A stretch of DNA of 7,392 nt from Pseudomonadota bacterium. Its GTDB lineage: Bacteria; Pseudomonadota; Alphaproteobacteria; Rhizobiales; Hyphomicrobiaceae. Position numbers and translations under genes: made by a program. This document shows positions 1 to 7,100 of this stretch, piece after piece. How positions within the stretch are numbered: position 1 is the first letter of the stretch; each line of letters begins with the position of its first letter. The stretch is taken from the NCBI GenBank assembly GCA_021813195.1, contig JAKALI010000189.1, positions 1-7,392 of the forward strand, given 5' to 3'. The notes under the pieces were generated by a model that saw only the letters and a list, made by a program, of their open reading frames with translations, made no database searches and was not told the DNA's origin.

Positions 1-262
1 CGGTGAATTCGACGCTTACCCGGCAGTCCGTATCCGCCAGGCCGGAGAACACATTCTTGTGTTCGCGCAAGGCGCGCGGCGGCTTGAGTGCGAAGAAGCC
101 ACCCAAAGCGTGAAATATCGACGACTTGCCGGCGCCGTTCTCGCCATAGACCAGCAGGTTCTTGCCGTCGAGGTCGAAGTGCGCCGGAGCTGGGCCGGGG
201 AAGGCACGAAAGTCCGTGAGCGTTAGCCGCTTGATGCGCAGCGGTTTCGGCTGCCCGGTCAT
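1..262 (-). CDS. SMC/RecF-like AAA ATPase, 3'-partial
   Basis: Only the first 87 residues are in the window; the gene runs off the left edge. The protein begins MTGQPKPLRI. It continues with a strand reading RLTLTDFRAFPG and then a canonical Walker A loop GENGAGKSS at residues 40-48, followed by IFHALGGFF. This early P-loop after an 'I..L.L.nFR.f' strand is the hallmark N terminus of RecF/SMC/OLD-type ABC ATPases. Walker B, the signature motif, the coiled coil and any nuclease domain (for example TOPRIM) would lie outside the window, so the subfamily cannot be decided. The ATG overlaps the methyltransferase stop as ATGA, and GAGG sits 7 bases upstream, which supports translational coupling. 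By context it is the ATPase component of the helicase-methylase-ATPase cassette; its biochemical role there is unknown to me. Confidence 0.88.
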   Translation of the reverse strand, partial: MTGQPKPLRIKRLTLTDFRAFPGPAPAHFDLDGKNLLVYGENGAGKSSIFHALGGFFALKPPRALREHKNVFSGLADTDCRVSVEFT

Positions 263-3200
263 TCCCGCCCCTCGATGATGCGCACCACGTCCAGCGCCTG
301 CAGGTCGAAGAGCATGGCGTAGATGGGGTGACTGGTGGCGAAGATGCGCTCTGCCAGCTCGTTGGCGGCGCTAACGAGCGCCATGTCCTTGAGCCCGGCC
401 AGTTTGCCGATACCGGCTTTCTCGCAGGCATCGAACAGGCGAATTTTGGCGCGGTGCAGGTCGTCGGGGAAGAACAGCTCGAAAACGAGACCGTTGATGA
501 GTTGCTCGAAACGAGCATCCCTTATCGCAAGAACGCCATCCACCACAGCACTGAGCACTTTCTTCAAATCCTGGCTGGCCGCAGGTATTGGCAATTGGGA
601 AACATACATCGGCTTGAATTCATAAAAACCGCCTTGCTTTCCCGAGAAGGTTTGCTGGGTGATCCACCACGAAACCGATGAGTTCAGAACAGCGAGCACA
701 TAGCGCCACTCCTCCGTAACAATGATGTTGGTCTTGTCGTTGCCGTAGTACCCGGCCAGATCAGGCGCGTATTCGACACCATCTTCAATCGCCGGCACAA
801 AGATCTTCGGCTGCTCGAACTCGGCGAGATATGACTCCTTGGGGTTGTTGTCGAGTTCCAGCCAGTGATGTTGGCCCTCACCCTTCCCATTTCTTGAAGA
901 AGTGCACTGACCACGTTTGCGCAGATCGTCCTCATACTGCGAGAGATGGCACAGTATCGCGGGGTAGTTTTTCAGTTTCTCGTGGAAGCCAAAAGGGAAG
1001 GTGATCAGGTACAAGCCGGCCCATTCCACTTGCCAGCGTTTCACGTCACGCCCGCGCAAATAGCGCTTGATGAGTTCGGCAGATTTTGGATCTTCCGCGA
1101 TCAGTCTGTCTCTGGTCGCCCCATCGATAACGAATGCCTCGTTCAGTCCAGTAATGATGCCGCGATAGAAACGCCCACTGACATACTCGCCGAGCGGCTT
1201 GCCTGCCGCCCGAATTCGGCCCAGCAGTTTTCGTTTGCCCGGTGGCTCCAACTGCCAGCCTTCCTTTTTCAACTCTGATTGAGGAACGGGGAAGTTCTCA
1301 GCGGAGAACACAGCAGGGAATGTTTCTACCGGATGCGTCTGCTCCCAGTTGAGCGCATGTACCACATCGGTTGCCGGCGGCGGGAAAACCGGCTTCTCGC
1401 GTCGGGTAGCAATGACGATGGTGGGGTAGGCGATGGCAGTAAAAACTGCTTCGTCGCCAAAGTCGATGATGTTTTTAAGCCGGGTGTGTGTCGCCATGAA
1501 CTGGCGCAACCCCTCACCGTACTTGGCGCGATACCACTTGTTCGAGGTAATGAAGGACAGAACGCCTTGTGGCTTGAGCAGCTTGACCGACCGCTCGTAG
1601 AAGAACACGTAGAGGTCAGCGCGACTGCTGCCGCATTCGTATTGATATACATTTTTTAGAACCGGCGTTAGCTCCTTGATGTCCTCGTGCCGCACGTAGG
1701 GGGGATTGCCGATTACGATGTCGAACACCGCTTCGGAATTGTCGCGAGCACGCGGCATGCCGAACATCCATTCCACGTCGAAGAAATCGGCATAGCGGTT
1801 CTGGTCGAACGGGTCCCAACGCGCCATGCGGTCGGCATCGCGCGTGGTGACGAAGCCGTCGCGCTTGAGCAGCGCGACCAGTTCCTCGTGCAGCTTCTGC
1901 ACCTTCTCCTTACGCCGTTTCTTAGTGGCACGGGTGCGGGAGGTGAAGTAGGCGGCGTTGGCGTCGCGCAGTTCCGCTTCCTTCTCGGCGATGGCCGGAT
2001 CGTCGAGCAGCGAGCCCTGGGCGCCGTGGCGCGGCACGCCGAACAGGGTATTGGCCGCGACGATCTTGGTTTCGAGGTTGGGCAGCGGCGTGATATTCCA
2101 GTTGGGCTTTGCCTTGTCGATGGGCTGGCTGACGATCAGCGCAATGAAGAAACGCAGCTTGGCGATCTGCACGGCAATCGGCTGAATGTCCGAGCCGAAG
2201 ATGCATTTTTCGATCAGGTAAAGCTTGCGCGTGTAGTCCGCATAGGCCGGATCGGCGAAGTCCTTCTTGTGTTTTTCCAGCGCGGCTTCGGCATCGGAGA
2301 TTTCCGCATCGCGCTGCACCGGGTCGGGCGTCTTGCGCGCTCCGGCCAGGCGCTGCTGCAAGGGGGCGAGATTCTGTTCGCGCCAGCGGCGGTTGTCCGG
2401 GTCGAGCTTCTTCAGGGCGACGAACAGCTTTGCCAGGATGCCCATGGGGAAGGCGCCTGAGCCGCAGGCTGGATCGAGCACCTTGAGGTTTTCGATGGCG
2501 GCGACCAGTGCGCCGGCTTCCGCCTCGCTGAAGTCGTGGCCGGTGTCGGCGTGAGAGAGCAGGCGTCGGAGCTTGCCATCCAGCTCATCCGTCTTCGGAA
2601 GGTGGCGAGAGAAATAGGCGATGAGCGCCTCGTCCACCATGTAATCGACTACCTCGCGCGGGGTGTAGAACGAGCCGGACTGCTTGCGCGCGGTGCTGCG
2701 CGTATCCGGGTTGTAGCTGGCCAACAGGTTTTCGAACACCTTGCCGAGCAATTCCGGATCGAGCGCGACTTCTTCATCCAGCGGGGTGTTTTCGTCGATG
2801 GTGAATTTGTAGCCGCCCAGCAGATCGATCAGCCCCTTGACCGGGTAGCGCTTACCCTTGGTTTCGAATTCCGTATTGAGTGCCGCGTCATCCGTACCGC
2901 CGAAGAACAATTTGTTGGGAACATGGGCACGGGCCTCCGGACGGCGGGAGAAACCATCGATGCGCAGCACCCAGCCGGTGCCTTCCTTGACGGCGAGTTT
3001 CTTGAGGTCTGGATTGCGCTCCAGGTCCTTGTCGGTCAGCGCCTCGTCCAGGCATTCGAATAGCCCGCCGTTCAGGAACGGCACGTTCGCGAAGTGCTCG
3101 GCCAATACTGCGTCGGGGTTTTGAAAGGCTTCCTTGTGCCGGTACACCAGGGAGATGAGGTAATCGCCCTTCATGCCGGAGCCATCCTTGGCCCAGCGGC

Positions 3201-4194
3201 GTTCCGCACCCATGTCCACGTTGAGCGTGGCGAAAAACAGGTTTTGCAGGATGGCGTGGTAGTAATGGCTTTCATCCGCCGTCTCGCCAGGGCTGACTTT
3301 CAGAATGGCCTTGAGGGCATCGCGGTCGAACAGGGCCTCCGGCACCAGCCCGCGCTCCTTGATGAACCAGACGAAGATCAGGCGCGTGAGCAGGCGGATA
3401 ACGCCGATGGCATCGCGGTCTGCCCCGCCACCCTGCGGAAAACGCACTTCCTTGACCGCCCAGAGGTACCACCAGGCCAGTTGCTTGTAGAAATTCTCGT
3501 TGAGCTTCTGGGTGGACAGGGTCTCGATCCAGGCGTCGTAGAGTTCGCGAAAGCTGGACGGCCGGCGCTTGTCGCCAAGACTCTTCAGCGCCAGGCTCGC
3601 CAGAATATCGAGGTGCGCACGATGCGGATTGGCTAGCCGCACATCCTTGATGACGGTGATGCGGCTGTCGATGACATCGCGGCTGGTATCGCGCAGATTC
3701 TGGCGCCGGTCGATGACGGCCAGGGAAAACAGGCTGCCATGCCTGAACAGCAGGATGCCCGGCATGGGAAAGCGCTTGTTCAGTTCGCGGGCGATGGCCG
3801 CCAGATCGGTGCGCGACCATTGCTCATCCATCAACTCGATGGCCAGGAAGACGAAGGATTCGATCTGGCTGCGTGCCAGTTTGCTGTCTGTGCCCAGCGG
3901 CGCCTGCCCCACGGCCAGGGACGGAATTTCATCGTTGGTCAGCTGAAAAATGAAAGCGCAGGATTTCCAGCGGTCTGCCTTGACCTTGTGGCGATTGATC
4001 GGCCCAAGCTCCGGCTTGAACTGCTCGATGTTGCCGAGCAAGGCTTCAGCGCTGGTGCCAAGATCGGCGGTCTTTTCGCTGGAATATCCCAGAACGTCCA
4101 ACAACTTTTTCGAGGCAGCTGCCAATCCGGTTCTGGTGAATGCCTGCAACGCAGCCTGTAAGGCCTTGCGGCGGTCAATAGGGTTTTCAGGCAT
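259..4194 (-). CDS. Eco57I-like N6-adenine DNA methyltransferase with TaqI-type specificity domain
   Basis: Predicted to transfer methyl from S-adenosylmethionine to adenine N6 at a specific DNA site. The protein is 1311 residues. Visible motifs: an uncharacterised N-terminal region with FRHGSLFSLAVIDRR (H152) and PHRAH (190-194); the family signatures FLNGGLFE (373-380) and KVFENLL (485-491); motif X-like FYTP (509-512); SAM-binding motif I DPACGSGAF (574-582); GSDIQP (D669); catalytic motif IV NPPY (830-833); and a C-terminal recognition region with VLNSS (about 1169-1173) and QLPIP (1200-1204), as in TaqI-type specificity domains. The order X-I-IV-TRD is the gamma class of amino-methyltransferases. 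I see no PD-(D/E)XK nuclease signature at the N terminus, unlike typical type IIG enzymes of this fold. The start at 4194 is chosen because AAGGA lies 8 bases upstream; the longer frame from a TTG at 4233 has no such support. The gene overlaps the helicase by 8 bases and the ATPase by 4. The target sequence cannot be read from the protein. Confidence 0.94.
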   Translation of the reverse strand: MPENPIDRRKALQAALQAFTRTGLAAASKKLLDVLGYSSEKTADLGTSAEALLGNIEQFKPELGPINRHKVKADRWKSCAFIFQLTNDEIPSLAVGQAPLGTDSKLARSQIESFVFLAIELMDEQWSRTDLAAIARELNKRFPMPGILLFRHGSLFSLAVIDRRQNLRDTSRDVIDSRITVIKDVRLANPHRAHLDILASLALKSLGDKRRPSSFRELYDAWIETLSTQKLNENFYKQLAWWYLWAVKEVRFPQGGGADRDAIGVIRLLTRLIFVWFIKERGLVPEALFDRDALKAILKVSPGETADESHYYHAILQNLFFATLNVDMGAERRWAKDGSGMKGDYLISLVYRHKEAFQNPDAVLAEHFANVPFLNGGLFECLDEALTDKDLERNPDLKKLAVKEGTGWVLRIDGFSRRPEARAHVPNKLFFGGTDDAALNTEFETKGKRYPVKGLIDLLGGYKFTIDENTPLDEEVALDPELLGKVFENLLASYNPDTRSTARKQSGSFYTPREVVDYMVDEALIAYFSRHLPKTDELDGKLRRLLSHADTGHDFSEAEAGALVAAIENLKVLDPACGSGAFPMGILAKLFVALKKLDPDNRRWREQNLAPLQQRLAGARKTPDPVQRDAEISDAEAALEKHKKDFADPAYADYTRKLYLIEKCIFGSDIQPIAVQIAKLRFFIALIVSQPIDKAKPNWNITPLPNLETKIVAANTLFGVPRHGAQGSLLDDPAIAEKEAELRDANAAYFTSRTRATKKRRKEKVQKLHEELVALLKRDGFVTTRDADRMARWDPFDQNRYADFFDVEWMFGMPRARDNSEAVFDIVIGNPPYVRHEDIKELTPVLKNVYQYECGSSRADLYVFFYERSVKLLKPQGVLSFITSNKWYRAKYGEGLRQFMATHTRLKNIIDFGDEAVFTAIAYPTIVIATRREKPVFPPPATDVVHALNWEQTHPVETFPAVFSAENFPVPQSELKKEGWQLEPPGKRKLLGRIRAAGKPLGEYVSGRFYRGIITGLNEAFVIDGATRDRLIAEDPKSAELIKRYLRGRDVKRWQVEWAGLYLITFPFGFHEKLKNYPAILCHLSQYEDDLRKRGQCTSSRNGKGEGQHHWLELDNNPKESYLAEFEQPKIFVPAIEDGVEYAPDLAGYYGNDKTNIIVTEEWRYVLAVLNSSVSWWITQQTFSGKQGGFYEFKPMYVSQLPIPAASQDLKKVLSAVVDGVLAIRDARFEQLINGLVFELFFPDDLHRAKIRLFDACEKAGIGKLAGLKDMALVSAANELAERIFATSHPIYAMLFDLQALDVVRIIEGRE
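270..273 (-). promoter_or_regulatory. Ribosome binding site (GAGG) for the ATPase
   Basis: On the minus strand GAGGGG is followed by CGGGA and the ATG at 262; GAGG has a 7-base spacing to the start. It lies in the last codons of the methyltransferase (IIEGRE), next to the ATGA stop-start overlap, as expected for coupled translation. Confidence 0.7.
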
Positions 4195-7100
4195 CGTTCT
4201 TGTCCTTGATGACCAGCCAGGTGATGAGTTCAAAATCGGCTGCGTGCTTTATCTGCTTCGATGCATCAGTAAGCTTGCCGCCGCGCCCGGCAAAAAGGTT
4301 GCCGACGCTCTTGCGGCCGAATTGTGCGGCGATGGCTGAAACCGCCTTGTCGAGCAGGCTGCTGTACTGGCTCATGTCTTCACCATGTTTCGTCTGGGCA
4401 TCGAAGAGTTCGCAGAGATCGGCGTAAGGCTCCGTCTTGCCCTGGCTCACGGCACGGAAGATTTCGAGTACCTGCTTGGGGCTGGTGAAGTTGTAGCGAA
4501 CCTCACCATCGTCACGGATGTAGACGAGGAAATACGGCTGCAGCGGATTGACGGCTTCGTTGCCCGCAGCCTCGATGCGTTGCTTGAGGCAATAGATGGC
4601 GCCAGGCTTGATGGTCTGGTATTCGGCGTGGGGCGGCACGACTGCGTAGAGGCCGAAGGGCGCCTCTTCGAGCTTTTCGCGGTTCGCTTCGATGTAGGCC
4701 GCCAGTTCCATGCGGAAATCATCCAGCGTGAATTCGTTGAGGGCGACGGACTCGTTGAAGTCTTCAAGGTCGAGTACCTCGTCCTTGAGCCGGAGCAGTT
4801 GTTTGTCTCGGTAACGCAAGTCTTCCTGAATCAGTTCACGCAAGTCTTCCGCCTGCAGGATGTTGTCCTCGGCAGTGGCGGCGATGTCCACCAAGGCCAT
4901 GCGCGCCTCGACGCGGTTCTTCAGGTTGATGTATTTGTTGAGATCGGGCGTCGGCCAGAAGTTGACGAGCTGGATTGCCGAGTTCGGACTGCCGATCCGG
5001 TCGATCCGGCCGAAGCGCTGGATGATGCGCACCGGGTTCCAGTGAATGTCGTAGTTCACCAGCAGATCGCAATCCTGAAGGTTCTGGCCTTCGGAGATGC
5101 AATCGGTGGCGATGAGGATGTCGATCTCACCGTCCTGTGGCATGGACTTCATCTTGGCGCGCTGCTTGGCGCGGGGTGCGAAGTTGATGAGTATCTGGGT
5201 GAAGTCGGCATGGCCGAAGGTGGTACGGTTTGGCTTGGCACCACCGGATACCAGCGCGATATGCACGTTCAGCTTTTTGAGCGCCCATTCCTCCAGTTCC
5301 TCATAGAGGTAGGCGGCTGTATCGGCGAACGCGCAGAACACGATGATCTTGCGGTTCTCCTGGCCGCCAGCATTGGTCGTGGGTTGTTTGACCTTGTGCT
5401 CGATGATTTTCTTGAGTTCAGCAAGCTTGGCATCGCGCTTGGCGTCGACCGACTGCGCGGCGTCGGCGAGCAGGGATAACTGCTGCTTGTCGGTGGCGAG
5501 GTCTTTCAGCCAAGCGGCGACATCAAGGTGCTCCATCCGGAAGCGTAGCTTCCCGCCCACCTGAAATGCTTCGGCAAGGTCTTCATCCTCTTCCTCGGGT
5601 TCGGCGAAAAAGTCAGGTTGCACATCGTCCGCTTCCGCCTGTCGGTGTTCCTGAAACTGCCGCAGCCGATTTTCCAGATCCTCGATCTTGCCGACGGTGC
5701 GCTCCATCGTGATGGCGAAGGAGTGCACTGAGCTTTCCAGTCGCTTGAGGAAATTCACCTTCATCATGCCGATGAGGAATTTTTCCCGGTTTTCCTGGCT
5801 GAAGTTGAGAATGTTCCTCGCCTCGTATTGAGCCTTGAACTGAGGCAGCACATAACGCGACGGGTTGAACAGCGAGAGCTGGTAGTTGCTGATTTCGTCG
5901 TTGAGGCGGTCGTAGGAGAGGAAGCGCCCTTTCAAGTCGATCTCTGAAAACACGGATTCCGGTTTCTTGCGCTTGGGGAACTGGCCGATCTGCACCAGCG
6001 ATGCCCGATAGTATTTCTGGATGTGTTTGCGCGAACGGGCAATGGTTAGCTCATCGAGCAGGGTGAAAAATCCCGCCGATAGCCGGTCCATCAGGTCGCG
6101 GGCATCCTTCTCGCCGGCGCGCTTGGCCCATTCCATGAAGGTTTTCTGTGCCGTCGTCAGCGTGTCCTTGATGCTGTGGATGCCGAAACTCGTCGAAAAC
6201 GCGGCGTCGCGGCCCTCGGTGACGAAGTAGATTTGGTTGCGCAGATCCTTGAGATCGTTGTTGACCGGCGTGGCTGACAGCAACAGTACCTTGGTTTTCA
6301 CGCCGGTCTGGATGATGTCTTCCATCAACCGTTCGTACCGGCTCTTGCGGATGATGTTGCCGTCCTCGTCGCGCTTACCTTTGGTGTTGTTGCGGAAGTT
6401 ATGCGATTCGTCGATGACGATGAGATCGAAGTTGCCCCAGTTGAGGGCCGCCAGATCAATGCCATCCACCTTGCCGGTTTCCCGCGATAGATCGGTATGG
6501 GATAGAACCGTGTAGCCGAAGCGGTCACGCAGGAACGGATTCAGCTCGCTGTTGTTCTGGGCGAGATATACCGTCCAGTTGTCACGCAGTTTTTTGGGGC
6601 AAAGGACGAGAACGCGCAGATTCCTCAGTTCGTAGTACTTGATGACGGCCAGCGCCGTATACGTTTTGCCCAAGCCGACGCTGTCGGCCAGGATGCAACC
6701 GTTATGGGCATTGATCTTGTGGATTGCACCTTTGGCACCGTCCTTCTGGAAGTCGAACAACGCCTTCCAGATGTCCGTATCGACAATGGCGGTGCGGTCA
6801 AATAGTTGGGCGTCGTCGGCCTGGCCTGACAGGAAGCGTTCGAAGACGTGAAACAGGGTCTTGAAGTAGATGAACTCCGGCGCGTGATTGACGTAGAGCT
6901 GCTCCAGATAGCGCAGCACTTCTGCTTTGACGTCGGCGACCAGGCTTTCGTCGGCCCATAGTTGATCGAACCATTCCTTGAGCTCGGCACGATCACGGTC
7001 GCCGTCGACAATCAGGTTGAGTTCGATGTTGGGGGTTGCCGACAGTCCAAGGCCGCGCCGGGTGAAGTTGGAACTGCCGAGGATGGCATGCTCACGCCGG

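Noticed and set aside
1687..2460. A 257-codon plus-strand frame, and similar ones at 2536-3063 and 3094-3636.
   Set aside because: All are antisense to the methyltransferase core, with no family resemblance; they are codon-bias shadows.
259..4194. A single-chain type IIG restriction-modification enzyme.
   Set aside because: No PD-(D/E)XK catalytic pattern could be found in the N-terminal region, and the tight operon with a helicase-nuclease points to a multi-subunit system.
4195..4233. TTG at 4233 as the start of the methyltransferase.
   Set aside because: It would add 13 residues overlapping the helicase; the ATG at 4194 has AAGGA at 8 bases and gives a typical short overlap.
4385..5479. 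A 364-codon open frame on the plus strand.
   Set aside because: It lies antisense to conserved helicase motifs V and VI and has no recognisable domain; long antisense frames are common opposite GC-rich genes.
6662..6688. Walker A reads ADSVGLGKT rather than the usual SNF2 ADEMGLGKT.
   Set aside because: The catalytic GKT is intact and this variant looks typical of PLD-fused helicases as I remember them, so it is not evidence of inactivation.
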